Position numbers and translations under genes: made by a program
Origin: J027 sp034437655
GTDB taxonomy: Bacteria > Chloroflexota > Anaerolineae > Aggregatilineales > J027
Assembly (NCBI GenBank): GCA_034437655.1
Contig: DAOTTU010000012.1
Location: forward strand, 1-64,000
Direction: 5' to 3'
DNA length: 64,000 bases
Notes under the pieces: model-generated
What the model was told of the DNA's origin: nothing
Database searches by the model: none
What the model saw: the letters and a program-made list of their open reading frames with translations, nothing else
Shown here: positions 1 to 8,817 of the stretch, one piece after another
How the letters are laid out: each line of letters begins with the position of its first letter
Position numbering within the stretch: position 1 is the stretch's first letter

Positions 1-3000
1 TGTACAGGGTGATGCGCTGGTCGCTGTCAATTGAAATGAATGCCGAGCTTGCGTTGTCAAGCAAGGACTGGAACTGCTTTTGCAACGCGTTGGAACGTTG
101 GAACTGGCGTGCATTCTGTAGCGCCACCGCAATTTGGATAGCAAGTGTTTCTTTAGCACGAATATTTATGTCACCGAATGCGGAGGGGCGCGAGTCTTGG
201 ACGTCCAACACACCGTAGAGGTTATCACCAGAAACAATTGGCACCGCCACCTCAGAGCGTGTCTGTGGCAGCAACGGGTTCGGCAAGAAACCAGCCTCGC
301 GTGTGACGTCGTTCGAAAGCACCGGCACACGGTCGCGGGCAGCGCGTGCCACAATACTACGTTGGCGGTCTATGGGGATAAAGTGCCCAGCAAGGAGTAG
401 CTGCTCACCGACCTTCCCGGCTGCGGCTGCCAGCACCAGATTTTCATTCGCTTCATCGACCAGATAAATTTGAGCATGATAGCGATTGAAGCGTTCGCGG
501 GTGAGTTCTGCGAAGTTGTTGAGCAGGTCTTGTTCATCAATCAGTGTACTACCGATGGACGACACCTGCGCCACCATCTGCATTTCGATAGCGCGTTGGC
601 GAGATTCTGCAAGCGCTAGCAAACTGTCAACTACCGAGGATAGCTGCGGAGCGACCAGGCGATAGTATTCAGCTTCTTCTTCCTCAAATTCATGTGTTTC
701 TGGCCATTGAAGTTCCAGCACACCGAGCCAGCGACCACCAGAAATGAGCGGTACCAGCACAAACGCTTGTGGGGGGTGTTCACCATGTGCGCCAAGCAAC
801 TTGTCAGCACCGTCAAATTTCTGGACATCTTCAATGAGGGTGACCTGGCGGGTATCACCTAAGAGGTCATAGCGTGTGATTTCAAGCTGGGCACCGATGC
901 GTGGCATAGGTTGCTCTGTGTTTTGAATTTCCTGCGTAACATCCGCATACTCAGGGTTTCCAGCGCTATCATAGCGAATCTGTGTCAGCATGATGTTCAC
1001 GGGAATGTCTTGCTGCACTGGCTCGGCAAAGATTTTGAGAATTTCATCCAGGTCTTGAGCAGTCGAAAGCGCCTGGCTGGCTGTAGAAAGCCGTTCCGCC
1101 TGTCGTAGCGCGCGCTGAGTAGACTCAAACAGTTGTGCGTTCGCCAGTGACACTGCCAACTGACTTGCCAGCGTTGTTTTCACTTGCACATCTTCGTCAG
1201 TGAAGCGGTTGGTAATGTCCGACTGAACGTCGAGAACCCCGAGTAGCTCACCGCGTGCCATCATAGGAATAGCCATTTCAGAACGTGTCCGTGGTAGTAG
1301 GGGGTTCGGCAGGAAGTCAGGCTCGCGCGTAACGTCGTTGGAAATAACACCCGTTCGTAAGCGTGCCGCACGTGCCACAATACTATGTTCCTGGCGGAGC
1401 GGGATACGGTGACCCGAACGAACCATCTGGCGTCCAATTTGCCCAGCACCTGCTGCCAGTACCAGCACATCCCTGTCCGGGTCAAATAGGTAAATGTGGG
1501 TGTGGTATAGATTGAAGCTCTCTTTGGTCAGGTCTACGACGGAAGCCAGCAGCTCGTTAGCGTCCAGCGTACTGGTGGCGCGTGTGCCCACCTCTGCCAC
1601 AATGGCTAGCTCACGGGCGCGCGTTTCCGTTTCCTCAAAGGCGCGTAACTGTTCGATGGATTGTGCTACACGTGCTGCGACGTCTTCGACAAGTCGTAGC
1701 TCGTCTGCATTCCATTCTTTGCTGCCACTTTCACTGATGAGAATATTACCGATTTGCTCGGCCCCAAGGCGGATTGGCACCATGGCTTTTGACGCATTGT
1801 CGTCGGGAACCCCGGCATCAATTGGCGTGTTTTCATCAAGTTCGACCGGGGTTTCAAGGTCGTACCGATAGCCCACACGACCCCCGCGTGCCGCACGCCC
1901 AAGGTAGCCTTCCCAGTTTTCACGGACAAGGCGTTGGTTGAGTTCGTCAGCACGTGAAATCGCTGCGCGGGCTTCTTCAAAGGCAGCATTACTACGCAAG
2001 ACCCCGGCAATTTGTGTGGCCATTGCTTCAAAGACAGGCAGGTTGTCTTGATTAAAAATACCAGCTTCCTGCGCCTGCATGTCTAGCACACCGAGCAGTG
2101 TTTCGCCGACGACAAGCGGTACCGCCAGCTCTGAGCGTGTGTCTGGTAGTAGCGCGTTGGCTGAGTGGATTGAACTGCTTTCTGTATCCGTTACCAACAC
2201 AGGCCGCCGTGACTGCACCGCACGACCCACAATGGAGGTCTGGTCGAGGTCAATGCGATGATTCTGCTTGAGCAATTGTGACCCCACTTGCCCGGTGCCA
2301 GCCCGCAAAATGGCGTAGCGTTGCGCTTCGTCAATAAGGTAGACCTGTGTGTAATACAATCCAAAACGGTCGGTGATGGTGTTCACAACACGCGGCAGCA
2401 ATGCTTCAGGGTCGGTTTCGCTGGTAGCCAGGCGACCAATTTCAACCGTTGCTTCAAGGTCTTTGTTACGCCCGGTGCCTCTAGCTTCAAGACGTGACGA
2501 AAGCCCCTGCACTTCTTCGGCTAATGTGTTGAATGACTGACTGAGCTGTTCGTACTCACGATAGTTGGGGGCTTGCACGCGAGTGGAGTAATCGCGTTGC
2601 CGAACCACTTTTTCGGCTGCTGTCGAGATACTGCGCAGCGGTGCCGTGACGCGGTTTGCAAAGTAAATTGCGATGCCAAGGATCACCAGAAGTATGACAC
2701 CTGATGCAAGAACGACAGCATTGAACGCAGTGTTGATTGGCGCGAAGACTTCCGACTCTGGCTCAAGAACTACGATTGACCAGCCCAATGCTTGCAACAC
2801 GTCTTCGTCGTTTGACGCTAACCGTGCAACAGCGGCTACGGACGATTCATCACGATCATCTGTGATGGTATCTACCTGATTATTACCCGGCACATCAGAG
2901 AGTGATGTTTCTGTGGCTGCAATCGCGAGTGGCACAACAATTTCGCCGCTTTCGTTGACAATCAGCCCTCGCTGAGTGCCGGTTGGTTCGAAGGCGTCAA

Positions 3001-3682
3001 TTTCTTGCTCAATCGCGCTGACTGCAAGCTGCGAGTGGATAGCCCCGATGAACTGGTCTTCCAGCAAAATCGGCACGGCCAGCGTTAACTGCGCATTGGC
3101 ATCATTTTGCCCGCCCAGGAGGCTGACATGCGTTGCGCCGACGCCGTTGCTCCATGCAACTTGCCACCAATTGGTGTCTGTCTGTACGGAGTTGGGGACA
3201 CTTTCAGTCGCCAGTATGACAGCCCCGTTCACATCGGTGATGATGACATTGCGTTGCGCGGCAAAGTTCTCGAACAAAATGTTAATTGCCTGCACCACCA
3301 GTGTTTCTTGAATGCCATCGGGGGTGACTGCATCTGCGGGGGACCAGTTCTGGCTTTCTTCCGCCAGCAGTGCAGAAACTTCGCTTTCTGACAGACCAGC
3401 ATACCGTTCGTTTTGTGAAGCAACGAGGTCTTGCAGCGCAAAGGCTCGGCTCAACACTCGTATACCATTCAGTTGATTTTGCAAGTACGCATTAACGTTG
3501 CGAGCTTCGGTTTGCGCGGCGTTACTCAGGTCATTACGTGCTTCTTCACTGATCTCATCACGTGAGGTCAGCAAACTAATCGCCTGCGTGACAATCACAG
3601 CGACCAGCACTACGGCCACCAAAACGATCAAAAATTGCGTGCGGATGGAATTTAGGTCAAAGCGGCGTTGTGCATTGTTCAT
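1..3682 (-). CDS. Multi-GAF membrane sensor, partial at left edge
   Basis: The frame is open for about 1,227 codons from ATG 3682 to the window edge, so the 3' end is missing. A membrane segment lies at residues ~13–35. An extracytoplasmic Cache-like sensing region follows to ~320, then a second membrane segment (~325–350) and a HAMP linker. The cytoplasmic part carries about five GAF units. Units 1, 3 and 5 are close copies with a proline-rich NPLLPxTRSE-type signature and a LGVLDxQ strand; units 2 and 4 are divergent. The last visible residues (…LDNASSAFISI…) look like the start of a PAS domain, so a histidine kinase or cyclase output is likely beyond the edge; that is inference. It is the third gene of an operon with the two sensors upstream (15-base gap). 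Ligand unknown. Confidence 0.85.
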   Translation of the reverse strand, partial: MNNAQRRFDLNSIRTQFLIVLVAVVLVAVIVTQAISLLTSRDEISEEARNDLSNAAQTEARNVNAYLQNQLNGIRVLSRAFALQDLVASQNERYAGLSESEVSALLAEESQNWSPADAVTPDGIQETLVVQAINILFENFAAQRNVIITDVNGAVILATESVPNSVQTDTNWWQVAWSNGVGATHVSLLGGQNDANAQLTLAVPILLEDQFIGAIHSQLAVSAIEQEIDAFEPTGTQRGLIVNESGEIVVPLAIAATETSLSDVPGNNQVDTITDDRDESSVAAVARLASNDEDVLQALGWSIVVLEPESEVFAPINTAFNAVVLASGVILLVILGIAIYFANRVTAPLRSISTAAEKVVRQRDYSTRVQAPNYREYEQLSQSFNTLAEEVQGLSSRLEARGTGRNKDLEATVEIGRLATSETDPEALLPRVVNTITDRFGLYYTQVYLIDEAQRYAILRAGTGQVGSQLLKQNHRIDLDQTSIVGRAVQSRRPVLVTDTESSSIHSANALLPDTRSELAVPLVVGETLLGVLDMQAQEAGIFNQDNLPVFEAMATQIAGVLRSNAAFEEARAAISRADELNQRLVRENWEGYLGRAARGGRVGYRYDLETPVELDENTPIDAGVPDDNASKAMVPIRLGAEQIGNILISESGSKEWNADELRLVEDVAARVAQSIEQLRAFEETETRARELAIVAEVGTRATSTLDANELLASVVDLTKESFNLYHTHIYLFDPDRDVLVLAAGAGQIGRQMVRSGHRIPLRQEHSIVARAARLRTGVISNDVTREPDFLPNPLLPRTRSEMAIPMMARGELLGVLDVQSDITNRFTDEDVQVKTTLASQLAVSLANAQLFESTQRALRQAERLSTASQALSTAQDLDEILKIFAEPVQQDIPVNIMLTQIRYDSAGNPEYADVTQEIQNTEQPMPRIGAQLEITRYDLLGDTRQVTLIEDVQKFDGADKLLGAHGEHPPQAFVLVPLISGGRWLGVLELQWPETHEFEEEEAEYYRLVAPQLSSVVDSLLALAESRQRAIEMQMVAQVSSIGSTLIDEQDLLNNFAELTRERFNRYHAQIYLVDEANENLVLAAAAGKVGEQLLLAGHFIPIDRQRSIVARAARDRVPVLSNDVTREAGFLPNPLLPQTRSEVAVPIVSGDNLYGVLDVQDSRPSAFGDINIRAKETLAIQIAVALQNARQFQRSNALQKQFQSLLDNASSAFISIDSDQRITLY

Positions 3683-3697
3683 TGTTATCGCCAACCT

Positions 3698-5659
3698 CTA
3701 ATTCTGTGATGATTTACCATTGGTTTTATTTTTTAACTCTAGTTCGATAGCAGTATGCGGAACACGCAGCGCTTTGCCAAGCTCAACCACTGCGTTTTGC
3801 AATACTTCTTCAACGGTACTGCCCTGCTGCACTTTTGTCATAATTTCATTGAGTGCTTGCTCATGACGACTGGAACGGCTGGCAGTTTCATATAAGCGTG
3901 AGTTTGAGATGGTATTGGCAAGTTGCGTTGCTAGAATTTCCAGGATAGAGAGCAACCGGCTGTCAAATTTGCCGGGTTCATCGTCCTGCAAGTCCAGTAC
4001 CCCGAGCAATTGCCCGCGCCCAACCAGGGGGATGGCAACTTCGGTGACGGTGTTTGGTAGGAGTGGGTTGCGTAAGAAGCTTTCTGAGGCACGGGTGTCA
4101 GTTTCGACCACTGCGACGCGTTCACGAGCCGCCTGTGCAACAATACTACGCGGGCTGTCGAACTGAATGCGATGACCGCTCTGTGACATCTGTCGCCCAA
4201 CATAACCAGCACCAGCACCCAACACCAGCATATCTTCGTTCAGCAGGTAGATATGTGCATGATAGAGATCGAAACGCTCTTTAATGAGGTTCATAGAAGC
4301 GTTCAACAAGTCATTCAAGTTGAGGATGGTTGCAGTCTGTGTGTTCACATCCACCAGCGCTTGCAGGTTGTTCGTCGCGTCTTCAACACGCACTTCAAGC
4401 TCACGTACATTAGCCTGCAGGCGGTCGGTCATCGTATTAAACGATTTGCTGAGTGTACCAAGCTCGTCGGCACGGTCCGTATAACGTGAACGCAACTCTA
4501 GCTCGCCATCTGCGACACGTTGCGCAGTGTGGGACATGTCGACAATAGGTGTGGTGATGCGCTGAATAAACACACCGCCAATGACCGCTGTACCCACCAG
4601 CGCAAGTAGTGTTGCCAGTATCACAGCGTTCGTTGCCGCTGTCACCTGGTCAAAGGCTACTGCTCTATCACGGATGTTGCCCACAACCCAGAAATAATCG
4701 GCACCGGGCGGCTGAATTTGCGCGAAATGGATGAGGTCATCTTCTGTTTCAGCCTCATCAATCCCCACAGCCGCAAAGTATCGGGTATAGACTTCTTCGT
4801 CATAGTTGTTCTGGATACGAGCGCCAGCTACACCACCGATGTCTTCGATGCCATTCTCAAAGCCGAAAACCCGGTTCGGATTCGCAGAATTAACCAGAAA
4901 ATAGCCTTCTTCATCAATCAGAAATGATGTCGCATCGTCTGCGTTAGGCTGCACCAGATCAAGGATATTTTGTGCAAAAACATTGGTCACGACCATACCG
5001 GCTAGCGTTGTTTCCCCTGACTCGGTGGTGACATAGAGCGGTATGCCGTACCGAATAACGGGGACTATGGAGCCCTCTGTAAGGGTACCTTCAATCGTGG
5101 GGGGCGACCCTTCGCGGTTTAAGTCCAACCGTGAGACAAAAATGTCGCCGGGCGCAGTATTCTGCGTTCCGATGACGTAACCCCGGTCACCTTTGGGGGC
5201 CAGTCGTTCGCGCTCACGAATCGAGGCTTGTTCACCGTCGCTATCAATGCGGACAATCTCATCCCCATTGGCATCTATGAATCGTACCTGATTGTAGACG
5301 CCGCGTGCCTGTGAAAAAGCAAGGAAGTCTTGTTCAACGGCACTGGTTAACGCCTCAATGGTATCGGGGGAGGCGTTGGGGTCCGCTTGAGCGTTTGCCA
5401 GCGCGGTGACATTTTCTATACCACCGAGGAAACGAATATCTTGTTCAAGCGTATTGACAAAAGACTGAAGCTGTAGCTGACGTCCTTCAATAAAAGTTTC
5501 TTCACCGATATTGATATTATCGTTAATTTCGGAACGCCAGGCAGGAAAAGTCTGAGCGACGATGAGGGCAATAACCGCAGCAATTAACAGCAAAAGAAAC
5601 GCAATTAAGCGCCAGCGTAGTTGCGTTTGAAAGGGTTTAAGCAGAGCATCTATGGTCAT
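3698..5659 (-). CDS. Cache–HAMP–GAF membrane receptor without output domain
   Basis: 653 residues. There is a membrane anchor at ~17–38, a large extracytoplasmic double-Cache-like domain (~45–330), a second membrane segment (~337–362), HAMP (~362–415), a short coiled linker and one GAF domain (~450–605). The GAF carries the same RNPLLPNT / LLGVLDLQ signature as the neighbouring sensors. It ends in a ~40-residue tail (TVEEVLQNAVVELGKALRVP…) that looks like the first helices of another GAF. That tail is almost repeated at the end of the gene upstream. No kinase, cyclase, MCP or receiver domain is present. It lies 9 bases after the upstream sensor and 15 before the next. It may work by forming mixed complexes with the large sensor downstream; this is inference. 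Confidence 0.85.
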   Translation of the reverse strand: MTIDALLKPFQTQLRWRLIAFLLLLIAAVIALIVAQTFPAWRSEINDNINIGEETFIEGRQLQLQSFVNTLEQDIRFLGGIENVTALANAQADPNASPDTIEALTSAVEQDFLAFSQARGVYNQVRFIDANGDEIVRIDSDGEQASIRERERLAPKGDRGYVIGTQNTAPGDIFVSRLDLNREGSPPTIEGTLTEGSIVPVIRYGIPLYVTTESGETTLAGMVVTNVFAQNILDLVQPNADDATSFLIDEEGYFLVNSANPNRVFGFENGIEDIGGVAGARIQNNYDEEVYTRYFAAVGIDEAETEDDLIHFAQIQPPGADYFWVVGNIRDRAVAFDQVTAATNAVILATLLALVGTAVIGGVFIQRITTPIVDMSHTAQRVADGELELRSRYTDRADELGTLSKSFNTMTDRLQANVRELEVRVEDATNNLQALVDVNTQTATILNLNDLLNASMNLIKERFDLYHAHIYLLNEDMLVLGAGAGYVGRQMSQSGHRIQFDSPRSIVAQAARERVAVVETDTRASESFLRNPLLPNTVTEVAIPLVGRGQLLGVLDLQDDEPGKFDSRLLSILEILATQLANTISNSRLYETASRSSRHEQALNEIMTKVQQGSTVEEVLQNAVVELGKALRVPHTAIELELKNKTNGKSSQN

Positions 5660-5668
5660 CGGTGTTTT

Positions 5669-7120
5669 TTACTCCGTACGCTTACCGTTAGGGAGCGTGT
5701 CTGGCTGTTGCAACTGAAGCTCAATCGCTGTGTGCGGCACACGAAGCGCTTTGCCAATCTCGCGGACTGTTGTTTGTAGGATTTCTTCGACAGTGGTGGC
5801 GCGTTCAACAGTACGGGTGATGTTACCCAGTGCGCGTTCATGTGCGGTGATGCGTTGTAGTGACGCGAACAACGTTGCATTACTGATAGCGGTTGCGACC
5901 TGAGCAGCGACAGCTTCCATTACCACGATACGTTCAGTTGTGAAGAAATTGGTCTGGTCTGACTGCAAGTCCAGCACACCGATTAGTTGCCCACGTGCCA
6001 GCAGTGCAATCGCCATTTCCGACTGTGTGTTAGGCAAGAGGGGGTGTGGCAAAAAGTCGCCTGATTCGCGGACATCGTTCACCACGACATTGTCAAAGGC
6101 GCGACCAGCACGGGCTACGATACTATCAGGGTTACTCAGCGAAATTGTACGCCCTTCACTAACCATCTGTTCCCCGATATAACCTGCGCCCGCAACCAGA
6201 CGCAATGTTTCGCCTGTTTCATCAATCAGATAAATATGAGCTTGGTATAGCTCAAAATTGTCGCGAGAAATGTCTGTAATGTCGCGGAGAATCTGGTCGA
6301 GGTTCATCACGGTGGATACACGTTCACTGAGGTTAATCACTGCTTGCAGATTGCGCGACCGTGCTTCTGACTCGGCTTGCAACCGTTGCAGTTCAGTACC
6401 GCGTGTTTCAAGTTCGTCCTGCGTCTGTTGCAAGGCACCAATGGTACTCCCAGTGGCTCGCCCCATCGGAATAAAGACGAACAGTACCAGAAACACTACT
6501 ACACCCAGCTCAACCACAATCAGTATGCTTTGAATATCTTCAGTATCATTCACTCGCCGGGTAATTTCGTTATCGTATTGAAACACAATACGATTCATGC
6601 CATTGAGGAAAGCAGATTCATTAGCAAGGATTGTTGCGATAAGTTCATCAGCATTATCATTACAACCAGAACCCGCAACCTGACCGCGTTCCAGTGCGAC
6701 AAGGCATTGTCCGCTGGTGAGCATCGCTTCATAGTTAGGTTGAATTGCTGCGAAAAGCGTTTCAACGTCGTTGCTGTTATCCCCGGGTAGGTTCAGCTCA
6801 TCATCACCGAAGCGTAACCCTTCATGTGATTCGCGCCAGATTTGCAGCCCATCTGATAGTTCATTGACATAACTCGCCCGCAACGCTGTGGCCTCGGTGG
6901 CACCAATCAGCGCGGCATTCTTGCTGATTTGCTGGCTGAGCATACGTTGGCGACTGGCAATATTCACCAAACGGGTATCGTTTTCTTGTTGATCAACTTG
7001 TTGCTGAGTCAGCAAGTACCCGCCGCCGAGAACAACCGCAATTAGAAGCAAGCTGCCGATAGAGATGGGGAGTAAGTTACGCTCTAGAAACAGACGCTGA
7101 CGGCTATTTGTTTGCCGCAT
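5669..7120 (-). CDS. PilJ-type sensory N-terminus plus GAF membrane receptor
   Basis: 483 residues, first gene of the three-sensor operon. Membrane segments lie at 17–38 and ~197–218. The extracytoplasmic region between them contains NIASRQRMLSQQISK (53–67), typical of the type IV pili methyl-accepting transducer N-terminal (PilJ) domain, which is related to NarX/McpN-type sensing. A coiled stretch (~225–265) leads to a single GAF domain (~270–430) with the LPHPLLPNT and LIGVLDLQ motifs of the neighbouring sensors. The last ~45 residues nearly match the tail of the next gene. There is no output domain. A G-rich ribosome-binding stretch precedes the ATG, and a well-formed promoter lies about 100 bases upstream. 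Confidence 0.85.
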   Translation of the reverse strand: MRQTNSRQRLFLERNLLPISIGSLLLIAVVLGGGYLLTQQQVDQQENDTRLVNIASRQRMLSQQISKNAALIGATEATALRASYVNELSDGLQIWRESHEGLRFGDDELNLPGDNSNDVETLFAAIQPNYEAMLTSGQCLVALERGQVAGSGCNDNADELIATILANESAFLNGMNRIVFQYDNEITRRVNDTEDIQSILIVVELGVVVFLVLFVFIPMGRATGSTIGALQQTQDELETRGTELQRLQAESEARSRNLQAVINLSERVSTVMNLDQILRDITDISRDNFELYQAHIYLIDETGETLRLVAGAGYIGEQMVSEGRTISLSNPDSIVARAGRAFDNVVVNDVRESGDFLPHPLLPNTQSEMAIALLARGQLIGVLDLQSDQTNFFTTERIVVMEAVAAQVATAISNATLFASLQRITAHERALGNITRTVERATTVEEILQTTVREIGKALRVPHTAIELQLQQPDTLPNGKRTE

Positions 7121-7154
7121 AGTGAATGGTCCCCCCTATTGGCTAAAGGGTTTT

Positions 7155-7166
7155 GACATTAATGTC
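7155..7166. promoter_or_regulatory. Perfect 12-base palindrome in the leader of the sensor operon
   Basis: GACATTAATGTC is a perfect inverted repeat about 35 bases upstream of the first sensor ATG (7120), inside the predicted 5' untranslated region. Its position and symmetry suit an operator for a dimeric regulator. No family can be assigned from the sequence. Confidence 0.35.
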
Positions 7167-7225
7167 TTTCTTATGAATTAAGCGACTATGCATTTATCGC
7201 ATTAGAATTAGCTTAAATTAATCAT

Positions 7226-7254
7226 ATTTTATAGGGGAGTCACGTTTGCGTCAA
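7226..7254 (-). promoter_or_regulatory. Sigma-70-type promoter for the three-sensor operon
   Basis: On the minus strand, TTGACG (7254–7249) and TAAAAT (7231–7226) are separated by exactly 17 bases, each matching the consensus at five of six positions. Transcription would start near 7219, leaving a leader of about 100 bases before ATG 7120. The site lies just after the terminator of the receiver–ATPase gene, as expected for the start of a new unit. Confidence 0.6.
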
Positions 7255-7280
7255 GCTAGTTGATGCATTTGTAGGGTTTG

Positions 7281-7318
7281 GAAAACAAAACACACCATCA
7301 TTCCGAATCACGATGGTG
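7281..7318 (-). terminator. Intrinsic terminator after the receiver–ParA-like gene
   Basis: On the minus strand a seven-base stem CACCATC (7318–7312 with 7299–7293) with a 12-base loop is followed by a T-rich run (TGTTTTGTTTT). It lies about 70 bases past the stop codon at 7390. The stem is short, so confidence is moderate. Confidence 0.5.
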
Positions 7319-7389
7319 CGTTTGTGCAACGCGCTCTTGACGAGTTGGGCGCAGTTTTCGTTGAATATTAAGCAGCACTGTGGGCTGTT

Positions 7390-8634
7390 CTAGCTGCCGA
7401 ACAACCCCCCTAGAATACCGCGCTTCTGTTCTTGCTGGGTTTCCGCAACCATTTCATCGTCATCATCACTCAAGTGACGGCGCAATACATCAACAAGCTG
7501 CAAGATTTCTTTACCCGGCGATTGTGAGTCATTGACCACCGCTGGTACACCCCGGTTCACTGAGCGCAACATGGCCTTTTCTGCTGAGGGTACAATGCCA
7601 GCAATTTCAAGGCGTAACGCTTTAGAGATGTCTTCGGGTTCAAACGCACCAGACTTGCGGTCTGTGGGCATACGGTTTAACGCAAAGATGATTTTCTCAT
7701 TGTCAAACTCTTCGAAATGATTGAGCAACGTCAAGACTTCTTTGACATTACGGACTGCTGGCAATGTTGGTAGCCCGATCAAAACCAGAGCATCAGCCAT
7801 GCGGAACAGCCGTGCCGTAATTTCATCCAGGTAGAGTGATGTGTCTATGACAACATAAGCAAATCGCTCACATAGCGCTTCAATAATCTTTTCGAGCGCG
7901 TCAGCACTGACAGCGTCGGCATCCTGGGTGCTTTTTGGGGCAGTCAAGACGCGCAGGCCTGTGCCGTGTGTCACCAGCACATTTTCAATGAGGTCGGTGT
8001 CCAGGTCATCAGCCGATTTAGCCAGATTGGTGATGTTGCGCTCCATATCTACCGCCAGGTGGATGGCTGCGTCGCCGAATTGCATATCCGCATCGACTAA
8101 CACCGTGCGATGTTGCTCGTCCATAATCCCAGCGCCGATATTCACCGCAAAACTCGTAACCCCGGCACCGCCCTGTGGACTGTAGACGACAATGACTTTA
8201 CCACCACTCTTTTCTTTATCATTATTACCACCTGATCCCCCCAATGGGCCTTTCGCAACAGGTTTGCGTTCATATGCGCTACGTACCGTAGCATAGAGTT
8301 CGTCAGCAGAAGGCGGTTTAGAAAGGAAGTCAACAGCACCGCCACGCATGGCGCGCCGCATGTAGTCTTTGTCACTTTGCACAGAGATCATGACTACAGA
8401 GGTTGCGATCATTTGTGAAATGCGTTCGGTTGCGGTGATCCCGTCCATGTCCGGCATGTTAATGTCCATCAAAATGACGTCCGGCTGGAGTTCAAGTGCT
8501 TGCTCAATTGCTTCAGAGCCTGTTGTGGCATAGCCCACCACCTCCAGATCAGGCTCAAAACCGAGCAAGCGCGTCAGCATATCACGACCCTCTTGCACAT
8601 CGTCAACAATCAGAATGCGAATATTACTGCTCAT
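7390..8634 (-). CDS. Receiver domain fused to ParA/MinD-like ATPase (CpaE/TadZ type)
   Basis: 414 residues. The N-terminal receiver (~5–125) has its acidic pair D11/D12, the phospho-acceptor D57, S84 and K106, so it should be phosphorylated. A Gly-rich linker (~129–145) leads to a MinD/ParA-type fold (~146–385) with a VLVDADMQFGD strand and a VVIDTS strand. The nucleotide loop reads SPQGGAGVTS (152–161). Both lysines expected in the deviant Walker A motif (KGGxGKT) are replaced, by Q154 and V159. Related CpaE/TadZ proteins position Flp/Tad pilus machinery at the pole. No tad genes are in the window, so the partner is unknown. It is transcribed alone, away from the membrane/HEAT gene. Confidence 0.85.
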   Translation of the reverse strand: MSSNIRILIVDDVQEGRDMLTRLLGFEPDLEVVGYATTGSEAIEQALELQPDVILMDINMPDMDGITATERISQMIATSVVMISVQSDKDYMRRAMRGGAVDFLSKPPSADELYATVRSAYERKPVAKGPLGGSGGNNDKEKSGGKVIVVYSPQGGAGVTSFAVNIGAGIMDEQHRTVLVDADMQFGDAAIHLAVDMERNITNLAKSADDLDTDLIENVLVTHGTGLRVLTAPKSTQDADAVSADALEKIIEALCERFAYVVIDTSLYLDEITARLFRMADALVLIGLPTLPAVRNVKEVLTLLNHFEEFDNEKIIFALNRMPTDRKSGAFEPEDISKALRLEIAGIVPSAEKAMLRSVNRGVPAVVNDSQSPGKEILQLVDVLRRHLSDDDDEMVAETQQEQKRGILGGLFGS

Positions 8635-8670
8635 AGCAGATTACTCCTCAAGAATTATCGTCGATTTTTT

Positions 8671-8676
8671 ATTATA
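8671..8676 (-). promoter_or_regulatory. Consensus -10 element before the receiver–ATPase gene
   Basis: On the minus strand a perfect TATAAT ends 36 bases upstream of ATG 8634, followed by a good AGGAG ribosome-binding site. No convincing -35 hexamer lies at 16–18 bases, so this may be activator-dependent or a chance match in an AT-rich stretch. Confidence 0.4.
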
Positions 8677-8817
8677 GCCAACAAATGACATAGTGGGGGC
8701 AGGACTATTGACCCAATTCGGCGGGAATGTGGCTTAGCTCTATGTTATCATGATTAGGGCTTATTTCCGCCAGATGAACCGCCGTAAAGTTATTGATCGA
8801 GTGATGTCACCAACCCA

